64,000 nt of DNA. Origin: Begonia masoniana. Its lineage: Eukaryota; Streptophyta; Magnoliopsida; Cucurbitales; Begoniaceae. Numbering within the stretch: position 1 is the first letter of the stretch; each line of letters begins with the position of its first letter. Positions 36,490 through 48,344 of this stretch are shown piece by piece. The DNA is taken from the NCBI GenBank assembly GCA_022432975.1, contig CM039512.1, positions 28,629,171 to 28,693,170 on the forward strand. The letters are read 5' to 3'. The position numbers were made by a program, and so were the translations under genes. Under the pieces are notes generated by a model. That model saw nothing but the letters and a program-made list of their open reading frames with translations, was not told where the DNA came from and searched no databases.

Positions 36490-36538
36490 GCGGTGTAGGG
36501 CCCTAGTGGCCGGAAATCTTAACACATTCACTTACCTG
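36490..36538 (-). other. Orphan donor half of intron-like module, left LTR of E
   Basis: The complement of 36530-36538 is CAG|GTAAGT. GGCC-ACTAG-GGCC and CCTACACCGCAAGG follow on the element strand. The partner acceptor box was deleted in this LTR. Confidence 0.5.
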
Positions 36539-37227
36539 GATTCCTTAGCAATCCGAGCTTCTTTCCTTTAAACTTCTTCACCTAAAACATGTACATTACA
36601 GTAGTTAAAACAAAGTCCTAATAGTCCTAATCATAAACCATCCTAGGATCTAATAGCTAAAGTCATTCCGATTCCTCTGTTTGACACACTGCAGTCTGAA
36701 ATCCGAAACTAGGTGGACAGGTTTTACCATTGGTTAAATCCGAGTTGGTTACTTAAAATGTTCAGAATCGATTCGGGATGACATTTCTACTCTCAGATTT
36801 TAAAAAGTCTCAAACTACTCGGCCACTGCTAAAAATCCGAACTCAGTGCCGAGCTGAAAACAGAGCTCTATTTACTAATGAATGACTACATTGTCCATTT
36901 CATACCTCGGGTGTGGATTTGCAGAGAAGAGCAAGCTCGAAACCAGCCGTCGGTAAGGGAAGTTCTGGTAGCCGAGAGCAAGAACTTGGGAAAGAAGGAA
37001 TCGCCGAGAGGGAATGTTTGCTATAGTGGTAATAAATGAGGTTTAAGGTTTCCATTTCCTATTTATACCTAATCCATCAATTTTAATTACAAAACTGCCA
37101 CCCAACCTAGTTTTACTCAACTTGTAATAAATTTGTCTTAACATTAAATTTAAATCATAAAGGTTAAATAAGAGGGTGACGATGAAAATGGTCAGAAAAT
37201 CACCTGGCCGAAATGTCGGGTGTTACA

Positions 37228-37240
37228 TCCACCCCTCCTT
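37228..37240 (-). promoter_or_regulatory. Polypurine tract of E
   Basis: The minus strand reads AAGGAGGGGTGGA, directly next to TGTAACACCCG of the 3' LTR. G has nearly the same tract. Confidence 0.85.
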
Positions 37241-37268
37241 AAACAAAATTTTCGTCCTCGAAAATTGC

Positions 37269-40200
37269 TCAAGCAAATAACTTAGGATATTTGTCCAACA
37301 TCTCCTGCTGTCTTTCCCATGTGGCTTCTTCAATGCCGTGATTTGTCCATAAAACTTTCACCAATGGGATCTCTTTGTTTCTCAGAGTCTTGACTGCATA
37401 TTCCAGTATCTGTATCGGTTTCTCCTCATACTCTAGTGTCGGCTCTAAACCAATATCCGATGGCTGGATGACCTGCATCGGATCACGCATGCACTTCCTT
37501 AACATTGACACATGGAAGACATTATGAACTTTATTCAATGATGGAGGCAGTTGCAGTCTGTAAGCTGTACTCCCGATTTTTTCCAAGACAGGGAAGGGTC
37601 CAATGAATCTAGGATTAAGTTTTCCCTTCTTGCCAAATCTTAAGACTCCTTTAAATGGTGACACCTTTAAGAATACTTCATCTCCTACTGAAAACTCGAG
37701 TTCCCTTCTCCTTTGATCTGCATAACACTTCTGCCGGCTTTGTGGAGTCATCATTGTTTTCCGAATAGTGGCAATCTTATCTGACATTTGTTGCAGAATA
37801 TCAGGTCCAAGAAGTTTTGCTTCACCAACCTCGTCCCAATAAAGAGGTGACCTACATTTCCTATCATACAGTGCTTCATAAGGTGCCATACCAATGGTGG
37901 ACTGATAACTGTTATTGTAGGAGAACTCAACTAGAGGTAATTGTCTGCTCCAAGTTGTCTGAAAGTCAAGTACACATGCTCTCAACATATCTTCGAGTAT
38001 TTGAATCGTCCTTTCTGACTGGCCATCGGTCTGTGGGTGAAAAGCTGTGCTGAAAGATAACTTTGTACCTAATGTACCTTGCAAACTTTTCCAGAATCGA
38101 GAGGTGAACCTGGGGTCACGGTCAGAGACAATGGATACAGGGATCCCATGCAACCTAATAATTTCCTGAACATAAAGATCAGCAAATTGGTCCATCGTAT
38201 AGGTGGTCCTTACAGGTAAGAAATGGGCCGATTTCGTCAGTCTATCCACCACAACCCAAATACAATCATGCCCTTTTGTCGTCTTAGGTAGTCCTACAAC
38301 AAAATCCATAGCTATATGTTCCCACTTCCATTCGGGAATAGGCAACGGCTGAAGAGTACCTCCTGGACGTTGGTGCTCGGCTTTGACTTGTTGGCATACT
38401 AAACAGGACTCTACATACTTAGCAACATCCCTTTTTAGGTTAGGCCACCAGTATTGTAACTTCAGGTCTCGGTACATCTTGGTGCAGCCAGGATGTACAG
38501 AAAAGGAAGAGGAGTGCGCCTCAGCCAAGATCAACTTACGCAATTCCACATCATTAGGAATGCACCACCGATTCCTAAACCTCAGGATCCCATCCTTGGA
38601 GAGACTGAACTCGGAGGTGGTGTCCTTCAACTTATCCATCATGCTGATATTTTCCACTGAATCCTTCTGTTGTGCATCCTTGATCTTTTCCAAAATTATT
38701 GGTTGAATAGTTAACTCGGCGAGCAAGACTGATAACTCCGGAACTATCTCCAAGTCAAATTTCTGAACTTCTGTTCTTAAGGGTATAGACATGGTTGAAA
38801 CCACGGGCTGCATTGTTGTTGACATCCTACTCAACGCATCGGCTACAGAGTTAGCCTTCCCGGGGTGATACTTGATCTCAAAGTCGTAGTCCTTGACAAA
38901 TTCCAACCAACGTCTCTGTCTCATGTTCAATTCCTTCTGCGTGAAGAGGTACTTTAGACTTTTATGGTCAGAAAACACCTCGCATTGCTGTCCATATAAA
39001 TAGTGCCTCCAAATCTTCAAGGCAAAAACAACAGCAGCTAATTCTAGATCATGAGTGGGGTAATTTTGCTCGTAACTTTTTAGCTGCCTAGAAGCATACG
39101 CTATAACTTTACCCTCTTGCATCAAAACACAACCTAAACCAACTTTAGACGCATCACAGTAAACACTAAATTTTCCTTCTTCGGTTGGGAGGGTCAATAC
39201 AGGAGCTGTTGTTAACTTCAGTTTTAACGTCTGGAAGCTGTCTTCACAGGCTTCAGTCCAAGAATACTTAATGTCCTTCTTTGTTAAACCTGTCAGGGGT
39301 TTAGCTATCATGGAAAATCCCTTGATGAACTTCCTGTAATAGCCTGCCAGTCCAAGGAAGCTGCGGACTTCGCTGGCATTCTTAGGTTGAGGCCAATCCT
39401 TTACTGCCTGAATTTTGGTTGGGTCCACAGATATGTCATTAGCAGAAACTACATGGCCAAGGAAATTAACCTTATCTAACCAAAACTCACACTTAGATAG
39501 TTTGGCATAAAGTTGATGCTCCTTCAATGTCGTCAAAACTACTTTCAAATGTTCTTCATGGTCAGCCACAGTTCGAGAGTATATCAAGATATCATCTATG
39601 AACACAATCACAAACTTATCCAAATAACCCGAACGTAAATCTATCTTTGAAAACACCTTAGCTCCTTGCAATTGGTCAAACAAATCATCAATCCTGGGTA
39701 AGGGGTACCTATTCTTGATTGTCAACTTATTTAGTTCCCTGTAGTCTATGCACATTCTAAGAGAACCATCCTTTTTCCTTACAAATAAGACTGGTGCACC
39801 CGAAGGAGAACTACTGGGGCGAATAAATCCCTTGTCAACCAATTCCTGCAGTTGGACCTTCAATTCTTTCAACTCAACAGGTGCCATACGGTAAGGATTC
39901 TTAGATACAGGTGATGCCTCGGGGTATGTATCAATTACAAACTCTATCTCTCTATCGGGTGGTATACCCGGTAAATCATCTAAGAATGCCTCGGGAAACT
40001 CTCGGACTATAGGAATATCCTGTAGCTCAATTTTATTCTTCACCCGACCATCTAATACACTAGCCAGGTAGCTCTCACAACCACATCTCAGCATTCGGTA
40101 TATTTCTAGTGAGGATATAATTGGTATCTTACTTATTTTAGGAATAGCTTGGAAGGAATAATGATTATCATTTGGGGGTCTAAAATCAACTATTCCAGAT

Positions 40201-41597
40201 CTACAACTTATCGTGGCATGATGTCTAAATAACCAATCCATCCCTAATATCACCTCATACCCTTTCATGTCAATGACAATTAACTCCGCATAGAGATCCT
40301 TATTCCCTAAGGACACGACGTCACCCTTAACAATCTGTTCTGAATGTAGGGACTTCCCTGATAGCAACACAACACTATATGACCTTTCAGCTGGTAAGGG
40401 TCCTATGTTATGTTTGCATACAAACAAGGTTGATATAAACGAGTGTGTGGCCCCTGTATCTATGAGTGTATAAGCAGCAAAACCACAGATCATGATGGTA
40501 CCTGATATGACTGTATGTTGATCAGCTCCCTCATCTTCCATCAACGCATACACTCTGGGTACAACCCTTGCACGGTTCGGGTCTGGCGGCATGGGACAAT
40601 CTCTGACCATGTGTCCGGTCTTATCACACCTGAAACACCGGCCAGAAAGCAGCCTGCACTCACCAGGGTGGTTCCTCTGACATGTAGGGCATAGAGGCGC
40701 CAGAGGTCTCTTTCCTTTTCCTTGGTCATCATTCTGGTTGAGGGGCCTCTTCATTCCATGCTGTTGTTGCTGTGGTCCCCTGTTCTGTCGTGGCTGCCAA
40801 CCTTTGTTCTGACGTGGTGGCGGCTGAGTGTCCTTCATGAGTTTCTTTGGCTGTTCGCGCTGTGCATATGCTGTCATTTCTGCCTCTTCTAGCTCCAAGG
40901 CCTTAGCCGTCACTTCACCATAAGGTACATTATGTATCCCGGCAGTCTTCACTTTCATGTACAGACTTGGCTTCAGTCCTTGAACAAACTGGTAAATCTT
41001 ATCTTCCTCATCCTCAGTCATACGGGGAGCAAACCGTGATAAAGCATCAAATTCACATATATAATCCGTCACAGAGCCAGTTTGTCGTAGATTCATGAAC
41101 TCCTTCTTCTTGTTGGCCCGAACAGTCCTATTAAAGTACTTGTCAAAGAAGGCTGTCTTGAACATCCCCCAGGTCATAGCTTCGGCATTAGTGGTGCTCT
41201 GGATCGAGTCCCACCAATGCCTTGCACTTAACTCCAAATGAAAGACAGCATAGGTGACCTTATCCCCTTCGTCAACCTTTGCATATTTAAACATATCTTC
41301 AATCTTTCGGATCCACTCCTCAGCATGAACAGGATCTGAAACATACCCATTAAACACCGGGGGTCGAAGCCGATGAAAACGTTCACCCCCATGGTCATGA
41401 GTTGCATTAGTACTGGAGTTGCCTTGTTCTTCTCTAGCTGTCATCAGTCGTTCTATCTGGTGAGATTGGCGCATGACTAACTCAGTCAATTGAGCAATAG
41501 CATTGCTATCCTCATTGGTCTCTCTCTGTTGACCTCTAACCATCTTGGGATTCCTAGACAGATCATTACAGGCATAACTTAACTTAATGACATACAT
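37269..41597 (-). CDS. Gag-Pol polyprotein of chromovirus E, RT internally deleted
   Basis: One open frame of 1442 residues would make the coat protein and enzymes for copying and inserting the element. Gag occupies about the first 300 residues. A zinc knuckle [14 protein letters not shown] follows near 320, and protease with [11 protein letters not shown] near 377. RT starts near 530 with [14 protein letters not shown] and has IDYRELNK near 615. After SKIDLRSGY (about 658) the chain jumps to [16 protein letters not shown]. Some 45-50 residues normally found here, including the MPFGL-type block, are missing in frame, so RT is almost certainly dead although its Asp-Asp pair remains. RNase H (VYCDAS, about 811), integrase with H-H-C-C near 1025-1065, catalytic Asp-Asp-Glu near 1097, 1157 and 1193, and a C-terminal chromodomain (about 1380-1435) look whole. 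The likely real start is Met19 (41543), since the first 18 residues overlap leader sequence. Confidence 0.93.
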   Translation of the reverse strand: MYVIKLSYACNDLSRNPKMVRGQQRETNEDSNAIAQLTELVMRQSHQIERLMTAREEQGNSSTNATHDHGGERFHRLRPPVFNGYVSDPVHAEEWIRKIEDMFKYAKVDEGDKVTYAVFHLELSARHWWDSIQSTTNAEAMTWGMFKTAFFDKYFNRTVRANKKKEFMNLRQTGSVTDYICEFDALSRFAPRMTEDEEDKIYQFVQGLKPSLYMKVKTAGIHNVPYGEVTAKALELEEAEMTAYAQREQPKKLMKDTQPPPRQNKGWQPRQNRGPQQQQHGMKRPLNQNDDQGKGKRPLAPLCPTCQRNHPGECRLLSGRCFRCDKTGHMVRDCPMPPDPNRARVVPRVYALMEDEGADQHTVISGTIMICGFAAYTLIDTGATHSFISTLFVCKHNIGPLPAERSYSVVLLSGKSLHSEQIVKGDVVSLGNKDLYAELIVIDMKGYEVILGMDWLFRHHATISCRSGIVDFRPPNDNHYSFQAIPKISKIPIISSLEIYRMLRCGCESYLASVLDGRVKNKIELQDIPIVREFPEAFLDDLPGIPPDREIEFVIDTYPEASPVSKNPYRMAPVELKELKVQLQELVDKGFIRPSSSPSGAPVLFVRKKDGSLRMCIDYRELNKLTIKNRYPLPRIDDLFDQLQGAKVFSKIDLRSGYLDKFVIVFIDDILIYSRTVADHEEHLKVVLTTLKEHQLYAKLSKCEFWLDKVNFLGHVVSANDISVDPTKIQAVKDWPQPKNASEVRSFLGLAGYYRKFIKGFSMIAKPLTGLTKKDIKYSWTEACEDSFQTLKLKLTTAPVLTLPTEEGKFSVYCDASKVGLGCVLMQEGKVIAYASRQLKSYEQNYPTHDLELAAVVFALKIWRHYLYGQQCEVFSDHKSLKYLFTQKELNMRQRRWLEFVKDYDFEIKYHPGKANSVADALSRMSTTMQPVVSTMSIPLRTEVQKFDLEIVPELSVLLAELTIQPIILEKIKDAQQKDSVENISMMDKLKDTTSEFSLSKDGILRFRNRWCIPNDVELRKLILAEAHSSSFSVHPGCTKMYRDLKLQYWWPNLKRDVAKYVESCLVCQQVKAEHQRPGGTLQPLPIPEWKWEHIAMDFVVGLPKTTKGHDCIWVVVDRLTKSAHFLPVRTTYTMDQFADLYVQEIIRLHGIPVSIVSDRDPRFTSRFWKSLQGTLGTKLSFSTAFHPQTDGQSERTIQILEDMLRACVLDFQTTWSRQLPLVEFSYNNSYQSTIGMAPYEALYDRKCRSPLYWDEVGEAKLLGPDILQQMSDKIATIRKTMMTPQSRQKCYADQRRRELEFSVGDEVFLKVSPFKGVLRFGKKGKLNPRFIGPFPVLEKIGSTAYRLQLPPSLNKVHNVFHVSMLRKCMRDPMQVIQPSDIGLEPTLEYEEKPIQILEYAVKTLRNKEIPLVKVLWTNHGIEEATWERQQEMLDKYPKLFA

Positions 41598-41609
41598 GAA
41601 ATCATAAAC

Positions 41610-41618
41610 ACTTACAGT
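41610..41618 (-). promoter_or_regulatory. Leader motif ACTGTAAGT of E
   Basis: The complement reads AACTGTAAGTG, 72 bases after the primer site. It is shared with F (11247-11255), G (58133-58141) and H (51648-51656). It fits a 5' splice site (CT|GTAAGT). A TGTCTAG at about 41554 could be a 3' partner just before Met19, but that would make a very short intron. Confidence 0.4.
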
Positions 41619-41689
41619 TGCTGAGGTGTGCTCAAGTGACAGTCAGTGCTGGAAGGCAGTCTGCAGAATCGGTTTTAGAACCTGGTTTT

Positions 41690-41701
41690 GCTCTGATACC
41701 A
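41690..41701 (-). promoter_or_regulatory. Primer-binding site, initiator-Met tRNA (E)
   Basis: The minus strand reads TGGTATCAGAGC, four bases from the 5' LTR. Confidence 0.92.
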
Positions 41702-41943
41702 CAATTGTAACGACCCCAGCCAGGAGCCGTCACGTGTTCATATTCTTTCATTAATCGTTTGCTTGACTTTTACTAATATTACATTCACTTACTACCTCTC
41801 AACAGACTTTCACATTTTACATATACTTTTTTTTTTTCTAAACTGGTAATAGAGACGCAGAACCATTAAGGAAGACGAACCCTCTCGTGCCCGACTTCCC
41901 ACGCCTCGTCGGCTCAACCTTCACAGAGTCGAGCGACTAGACT

Positions 41944-44676
41944 CGTCAGCCGGAAGACTAAACCATCAACAACTATTCTTTCGGCATCTGCCGATGACGT
42001 CAGCCGGAAGACTAAACCATCAACAACTATTCTTTCGGCATCTGCCGATGACGTCAGCCGGAAGACTAAACCATCAACAACTATTCTTTCGGCATCTGCC
42101 GATGACGTCAGCCGGAAGACTAAACCATCAACAACTATTCTTTCGGCATCTGCCGATGACGTCAGCCGGAAGACTAAACCATCAACAACTATTCTTTCGG
42201 CATCTGCCGATGACGTCAGCCGGAAGACTAAACCATCAACAACTATTCTTTCGGCATCTGCCGATGACGTCAGCCGGAAGACTAAACCATCAACAACTAT
42301 TCTTTCGGCATCTGCCGATGACGTCAGCCGGAAGACTAAACCATCAACAACTATTCTTTCGGCATCTGCCGATGACGTCAGCCGGAAGACTAAACCATCA
42401 ACAACTATTCTTTCGGCATCTGCCGATGACGTCAGCCGGAAGACTAAACCATCAACAACTATTCTTTCGGCATCTGCCGATGACGTCAGCCGGAAGACTA
42501 AACCATCAACAACTATTCTTTCGGCATCTGCCGATGACGTCAGCCGGAAGACTAAACCATCAACAACTATTCTTTCGGCATCTGCCGATGACGTCAGCCG
42601 GAAGACTAAACCATCAACAACTATTCTTTCGGCATCTGCCGATGACGTCAGCCGGAAGACTAAACCATCAACAACTATTCTTTCGGCATCTGCCGATGAC
42701 GTCAGCCGGAAGACTAAACCATCAACAACTATTCTTTCGGCATCTGCCGATGACGTCAGCCGGAAGACTAAACCATCAACAACTATTCTTTCGGCATCTG
42801 CCGATGACGTCAGCCGGAAGACTAAACCATCAACAACTATTCTTTCGGCATCTGCCGATGACGTCAGCCGGAAGACTAAACCATCAACAACTATTCTTTC
42901 GGCATCTGCCGATGACGTCAGCCGGAAGACTAAACCATCAACAACTATTCTTTCGGCATCTGCCGATGACGTCAGCCGGAAGACTAAACCATCAACAACT
43001 ATTCTTTCGGCATCTGCCGATGACGTCAGCCGGAAGACTAAACCATCAACAACTATTCTTTCGGCATCTGCCGATGACGTCAGCCGGAAGACTAAACCAT
43101 CAACAACTATTCTTTCGGCATCTGCCGATGACGTCAGCCGGAAGACTAAACCATCAACAACTATTCTTTCGGCATCTGCCGATGACGTCAGCCGGAAGAC
43201 TAAACCATCAACAACTATTCTTTCGGCATCTGCCGATGACGTCAGCCGGAAGACTAAACCATCAACAACTATTCTTTCGGCATCTGCCGATGACGTCAGC
43301 CGGAAGACTAAACCATCAACAACTATTCTTTCGGCATCTGCCGATGACGTCAGCCGGAAGACTAAACCATCAACAACTATTCTTTCGGCATCTGCCGATG
43401 ACGTCAGCCGGAAGACTAAACCATCAACAACTATTCTTTCGGCATCTGCCGATGACGTCAGCCGGAAGACTAAACCATCAACAACTATTCTTTCGGCATC
43501 TGCCGATGACGTCAGCCGGAAGACTAAACCATCAACAACTATTCTTTCGGCATCTGCCGATGACGTCAGCCGGAAGACTAAACCATCAACAACTATTCTT
43601 TCGGCATCTGCCGATGACGTCAGCCGGAAGACTAAACCATCAACAACTATTCTTTCGGCATCTGCCGATGACGTCAGCCGGAAGACTAAACCATCAACAA
43701 CTATTCTTTCGGCATCTGCCGATGACGTCAGCCGGAAGACTAAACCATCAACAACTATTCTTTCGGCATCTGCCGATGACGTCAGCCGGAAGACTAAACC
43801 ATCAACAACTATTCTTTCGGCATCTGCCGATGACGTCAGCCGGAAGACTAAACCATCAACAACTATTCTTTCGGCATCTGCCGATGACGTCAGCCGGAAG
43901 ACTAAACCATCAACAACTATTCTTTCGGCATCTGCCGATGACGTCAGCCGGAAGACTAAACCATCAACAACTATTCTTTCGGCATCTGCCGATGACGTCA
44001 GCCGGAAGACTAAACCATCAACAACTATTCTTTCGGCATCTGCCGATGACGTCAGCCGGAAGACTAAACCATCAACAACTATTCTTTCGGCATCTGCCGA
44101 TGACGTCAGCCGGAAGACTAAACCATCAACAACTATTCTTTCGGCATCTGCCGATGACGTCAGCCGGAAGACTAAACCATCAACAACTATTCTTTCGGCA
44201 TCTGCCGATGACGTCAGCCGGAAGACTAAACCATCAACAACTATTCTTTCGGCATCTGCCGATGACGTCAGCCGGAAGACTAAACCATCAACAACTATTC
44301 TTTCGGCATCTGCCGATGACGTCAGCCGGAAGACTAAACCATCAACAACTATTCTTTCGGCATCTGCCGATGACGTCAGCCGGAAGACTAAACCATCAAC
44401 AACTATTCTTTCGGCATCTGCCGATGACGTCAGCCGGAAGACTACGTCAGCCGGAAGACTAAACCATCAACAACTATTCTTTCGGCATCTGCCGATGACG
44501 TCAGCCGGAAGACTAAACCATCAACAACTATTCTTTCGGCATCTGCCGATGACGTCAGCCGGAAGACTAAACCATCAACAACTATTCTTTCGGCATCTGC
44601 CGATGACGTCAGCCGGAAGACTAACCATCAACAACTATTCTTTCGGCATCTGCCGATGACGTCAGCCGGAAGACTA
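41944..44676. repeat. 54-bp minisatellite, ~50 copies, right LTR of E
   Basis: TGACGTCA recurs every 54 bp from 41995 to 44425 (46 copies). After a broken unit at about 44440-44456 there are four more (44496, 44550, 44604, 44657). The first unit at 41944 has CTCGTCAG instead. The array is almost free of other variants. Confidence 0.96.
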
Positions 44677-45034
44677 CCTCTTCCAGCTTCCGTCTTACGG
44701 TAGAGAACTCTAAATCATCAAATAGCTCCTTCCAACAGAAAGAAAACACAACTCATTCAAAATGCATATAGCGGAAGACTTAAGCAACAGACCATTTATA
44801 AATCTATATAATCATTCCCTGACTCAGTGATCCACTAGACAGTTTCAAGCTCAACGTTTTAAAATAATCTCATCCTACTTAAACTACCATATTCTTTAAC
44901 ATACTGTAACATAAGAGTCTTAACCAGGGGTCATAAATCGCCTCTCCAGTCCCGCACTGTCACCTTGAGAATCCTCCAGCAACCAGCCTTAAGCATCCTC
45001 TTTGAACATAACATCCTCACCTGAACCTTCTTCA

Positions 45035-45741
45035 CCTACACCATAAGATTTAACTATAAGCCTAATGCTTAGTAAGGAATGCATGCTGACAGATATACAT
45101 GAGTACACAATTTAAAGAGACATAAGTTCATAAACCATTCATCATTCGTGTTCATCTTTATCTTTTACAAAACATGTATTAAGGCAGGAGACGAGGGAGG
45201 AAGACGGGATACATAGTCATTTGCCTATCGCGGCAGACATACATAATCATTTGCCTATCGCGGCAATAATGATACATCACTCGGCCTCCCCAGTGGGAGA
45301 ATTCGCGAGCCATACATATCATTAACTCGGCCTCCACCAGTGGGATATTTCGCGAGTCGTACATATCATTAACTCGGCCTCCACCAGTGGGAGATTTTGC
45401 GAGTCATACATATCATTAACTCGGCCTCCACCAGTGGGAGAATTCGCGAGTCATACATAACATAGTCTTTCCCCGCTCTGCACTTAATCTTGGTTACATT
45501 TGCTTTTCATATTCTCAACTTAATAATAACAGGGACACAGTGCGTAGACATAAAGTTCATAGAGAGAAGTCATATCATGAGGACAAGTAAAACATCCTGT
45601 AACTTTACATTTACTTACACAACTTCTTCATATCGTGGAAATAGCAAATCATAGTCAATAAGCTAACATCTCAGTGATTTACTAATACCCTTGCGGTGTA
45701 GGGCCCTAGTGGCCAGAAATCTTAACACATTCACTTACCTG
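45035..45741 (-). other. Intron-like module of right LTR of E
   Basis: On the minus strand: donor match CAG|GTAAGT (complement of 45733-45741); GGCC-type hairpin; box CCTACACCGCAAGG (complement of about 45689-45702); the 47-bp repeats; hairpin TAAGC...GCTTA with TTACTAAG (45057-45077); and acceptor box CTTATGGTGTAGG (complement of 45035-45047). CCTACACC pairs perfectly with GGTGTAGG, and the flanking bases pair imperfectly. Confidence 0.5.
45281..45461. repeat. 47-bp minisatellite, four copies, right LTR of E
   Basis: TCGGCCTCC begins at 45281, 45327, 45374 and 45421. The units are more diverged than in the left LTR. A 28-bp doublet with TTGCCTATCGCGGCA lies just before (about 45220-45268). 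Confidence 0.93.
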
Positions 45742-46430
45742 GATTCCTTAGCAATCCGAGCTTCTTTCCTTTAAACTTCTTCACCTAAAACATGTACATT
45801 ACAGTAGTTAAAACAAAGTCCTAATAGTCCTAATCATAAACCATCCTAGGATCTAATAGCTAAAGTGATTCTGATTCCTCTGTTTGACACACTGCAGTCT
45901 GAAATCCGAAACTAGGTGGACAGGTTTTACCATTGGTTAAATCCGAGTTGGTTACTTAAAATGTTCAGAATCGATTCGGGATGACATTTCTACTCTCAGA
46001 TTTTAAAAAGTCTCAAACTACTCGGCCACTGCTAAAAATCCGAACTCAGTGCCGAGCTGAAAACAGAGCTCTATTTACTAATGAATGACTACATTGTCCA
46101 TTTCATACCTCGGGTGTGGATTTGCAGAGAAGAGCAAACTTGAAACCAGCCGTCGGTAAGGGAAGTTCTGGTAGCCGAGAGCAAGAACTTGGGAAAGAAG
46201 AAATCGCCGAGAGGGAATGTCGGCTACAGTGGTAATAAATGAGGTTTAAGGTTTCCATTTCCTATTTATACCTAATCCATCAATTTTAATTACAAAACTG
46301 CCACCCAACCTAGTTTTACTCAACTTGTAATAAATTTGTCTTAACATTAAATTTAAATCATAAAGGTTAAATAAGAGGGTGACGATGAAAATGGTCAGAA
46401 AATCACCTGGCCGAAATGTCGGGTGTTACA

Positions 46431-46694
46431 GGCTCCGGGATCACTTTTCCCTTGGAAGGTTGGGATGTTGACCTTGATATCGCTAAGATATCCATCCTCT
46501 CGATCATTCCTATCGTAACTTTCCTTTCGGTTTGGCTTTTCATCGTGGTCATAGTAGTCGTCAAACTTTTGTCCACGAGGGTTTGTAGGTGACGGTATTT
46601 CCAAACGTTCCATCCTTCGATTAAGAGCCTCGTATTGATCGTGTATGGCCCTCATGAACATTCTTATATCAATCTCATTCTTCTCTCCGCTCAT
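46431..46694 (-). pseudogene. Gag N-terminus of element B
   Basis: The minus-strand frame begins with ATG at 46694 and runs MSGEKNEIDIRMFMRAIHDQ, then a charged, Tyr- and Asp-rich stretch, then IKVNIPTFQGKSDPGA at the junction with E. The last block is the conserved entry to gypsy gag. Compared with the usual layout, about 85-90 residues between this point and SVEEYYKEM at 31232 are missing. The loss is therefore more than a simple insertion of E. Confidence 0.8.
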
Positions 46695-46752
46695 GATTCC
46701 GATTTTTTTTTTTAAAATAAATAACGCAAAAGGTAAATTGTGAAATTTGAAT

Positions 46753-46936
46753 TTGTAAAAATCTAAATGACTGAATTGAAATGCGAAAATTTAAATGACT
46801 GAATTGACATGCAGAAATTTAATTGACTAAATTAAAATGCAGAAATTCAAATGACTGAATTAAAATGTGGAAATTTAAATGACTGAATTGAAATACAGAA
46901 ATTTAAATAACTGAATTAAAATGCAAAATTTTAAAT
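46753..46936. repeat. 28-bp minisatellite in the leader of B
   Basis: AAATGACTGAATT-type units start at 46765, 46793, 46821, 46849, 46877, 46905 and 46933, an exact 28-bp spacing with point differences. They lie between the primer site and the gag start codon, so they would be in the untranslated leader. Confidence 0.9.
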
Positions 46937-47404
46937 GGACCTCTCATCTCCCTCACGTATTTACACTCGTTCAATGTCACTCCACTCGTGTTTCGCTCAA
47001 AATTTTGGCTTTTATAAGATATTCTCACACTCTTGTCTTTTACCACTAAATCTCTTCTTTAGGTTCTTAAAGTTAGAACCCAATCAATATGCAATCCAAC
47101 AAGTGCAACGTGAAAATTTCAAACTTTCAAACTTAAGATCCAACTTTTGAGAATAGATTAAAGTCAAACCACTAAAGATGTTTGCTAGAATCGATCTCTG
47201 GATATAACGTTTTGAGAAGCTTGAATAGTTTCTGGTTGTGAATCATCGATACTAATGAGGTATTCTTACGATTTTTTTTTGAATCTTCGTGATTTTTTTT
47301 TTTGTACTAAAAGCGAAAGTAAAAGAACCAAAAGGTTTTGTGGAGAAGAGACAAAGAAAATAACGAGAACGATAAAGATAGCTTCTCTTAATCGAAGAAC
47401 CTTC

Positions 47405-47416
47405 GCTCTGATACCA
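47405..47416 (-). promoter_or_regulatory. Primer-binding site, initiator-Met tRNA (B)
   Basis: The minus strand reads TGGTATCAGAGC, two bases from the 5' LTR. Confidence 0.9.
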
Positions 47417-47418
47417 AA

Positions 47419-48307
47419 TGATGCGAACCTAAGATATTAGAGATCTTAGACCCAACACGCAATACGGAATTCAAAGAGAATGATGCCTATATTGATTCAA
47501 AAAAACAAGAAGAAGGAATTTGACCCTAATAAAAAAGTTAGCGATGGAACTGAAGTTATCAGAAAAGTAGCTAAACCCGAACCAAACTCATTGGTTGAAC
47601 CTAAGCTATCAAGTTTGATCTTTTCAACAATACACTTGAAGAAGATCAAGTTCTAATCCAAGAACTTAAGAAGAGAATTATAAGGATCTCACATCGAAGC
47701 AAAAACTTCATTAAAATCAATTCATTCAAAAGTTTCCCAAAATCTATTACAAGCCTCTCTTAAATAGATAAAGGTATAAATTTAATAAGGTAATAACATA
47801 ATTAGAACTAACAAAATATCCTAATTAGACAATAGGAAAGTTTCTAAAAATAAGAAAAGGAAAATTGTAATTTGGAAAGTGGTGCAAGTGGATAGTGACC
47901 GCGGCAATTAGGTTAAAGTAGCATGAGCCACAAATTTAATTCAGATTGTGGGCCTAACCCAATGGTGTGGCACTTATAAGAACTTTGTAGTTAAAAACTC
48001 TTGAGCTAGAGTAGTGTCATATTGGGTGACCATGTGAGAAGTCTTTATTTTTTAGACATCTTTTACGTTTTGGACTTCGTTCAGCGCTTCCTTTTCAATC
48101 CTTGCTTCTTTGTCAACACTTAGTAATATTACGGCTTGTTACACATCTTGTGATGATTCCTTTTCTTGGATGTCTTTGATTAAAATTTGTAGTATTTTGT
48201 TTATTTTCTTTGTTCTTGATCTCGACATTGGTCCTCCTATGTTCATCAATGGATCTTGGCTCACTGTTGCTTCTTGATTGTCCTTGATTGCTTCTTTGAC
48301 TACATCA
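47419..48307 (-). repeat. Right (5') LTR of element B
   Basis: The LTR is 889 bp and starts TGATGCGAACCTAAG. On the minus strand its first part keeps an open frame with DNQEATVSQDPLMNIGGPMS and then RSRTKK (48307-48139). This is the LTR-encoded tail that the 3' LTR would add to pol; there it is cut by a stop. Confidence 0.9.
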
Positions 48308-48344
48308 GAAATACTCCTCAAAATGATTCAAATTGTCTTATACC
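48308..48344 (-). pseudogene. Short copia gag fragment (element A)
   Basis: This 37-bp stub lies between the right edge of element B and the left edge of element K. Together with the sequence at 18314 and below it gives, on the minus strand, HFEEYF followed by TWMREDAYLFLQSINNEI in shifted frames, which fits the N-terminal part of copia gag. Its first five bases, GAAAT, are the right-hand target-site duplication of B. Confidence 0.6.

Larger units (their letters stand above)
31234..37227 (-). repeat. Left (3') LTR of E, truncated and rearranged
   Basis: It starts in the middle of the 54-bp array (31234), changes abruptly to the 47-bp array at about 34244, and then follows the right LTR from 36261 to the end. 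The roughly 600 bp that separate the two arrays in the right LTR (44677-45280), including the acceptor half of the module, are absent. Confidence 0.9.
31234..46430 (-). mobile_element. Element E: Ty3/gypsy chromovirus with satellite-filled LTRs
   Basis: The right LTR is 41706-46430. The left LTR ends at 37227 and is cut at 31234, so its outer 240 bp or so are missing. The interior has a primer site (41690-41701), an open gag-pol (41597-37269) and a purine tract (37228-37240). The chromodomain and general wording place it with the Tekay/Del-type chromoviruses. By eye there are only about ten differences over the last ~970 bp of the two LTRs, so insertion was recent. It sits in the gag gene of B. 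The right flank begins GGCTC, but the matching left duplication was lost with the truncation. Confidence 0.9.
41706..46430 (-). repeat. Right (5') LTR of E
   Basis: The LTR is 4725 bp, starting TGTAACGACCCC and ending GGGTGTTACA. In window order it holds a 54-bp array (41944-44676), unique sequence with the acceptor half of the module (to 45077), a four-copy 47-bp array (45281-45461), the donor half (45693-45741) and the U3 part. In this LTR the 54-bp array lies outside the intron-like module and the 47-bp array inside it. Confidence 0.92.
18315..48307 (-). mobile_element. Element B: decayed Ty3/gypsy retrotransposon, split by C and E
   Basis: The target duplication GAAAT (18310-18314, 48308-48312) flanks LTRs at 18315-19187 and 47419-48307, which begin TGATGC and end CATCA. 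A primer-binding site lies at 47405-47416 and a purine tract opposite 19188-19200. Between them, read from right to left, are gag, protease, RT, RNase H and integrase fragments with frameshifts and stops. Solo LTR C and element E are inserted in gag. The RT wording ([18 protein letters not shown]) and a pol frame running into the LTR suggest a CRM-like chromovirus, but I see no chromodomain and the clade is uncertain. Confidence 0.9.
4630..48344 (-). mobile_element. Element A: decayed Ty1/copia retrotransposon, split by later insertions
   Basis: Remnants on the minus strand fall in the correct copia order from right to left: gag (48344-48308, then 18314 to about 17640), zinc knuckle, pre-integrase and integrase (about 17110-16279), the linker after integrase (5357-5031), and reverse transcriptase (5030-4640). 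The reading is interrupted cleanly by element F (target duplication AGATC at 5358-5362 and 16274-16278) and by element B (target duplication GAAAT at 18310-18314 and 48308-48312). Element K begins at 48345 and cuts off the rest of gag. Many stops and frameshifts make A the oldest layer of the nest. Its LTRs were not identified. Confidence 0.85.

Noticed and set aside
41554..41615. Firm call of a spliced leader intron before gag of E
   Set aside because: GTAAGT and TGTCTAG are present, but the intron would be only 62 bases, below the usual plant minimum. Kept only as a possibility.
41994..44462. 822-residue repeat protein in the right LTR of E
   Set aside because: Artefact of the 54-bp array, as above.
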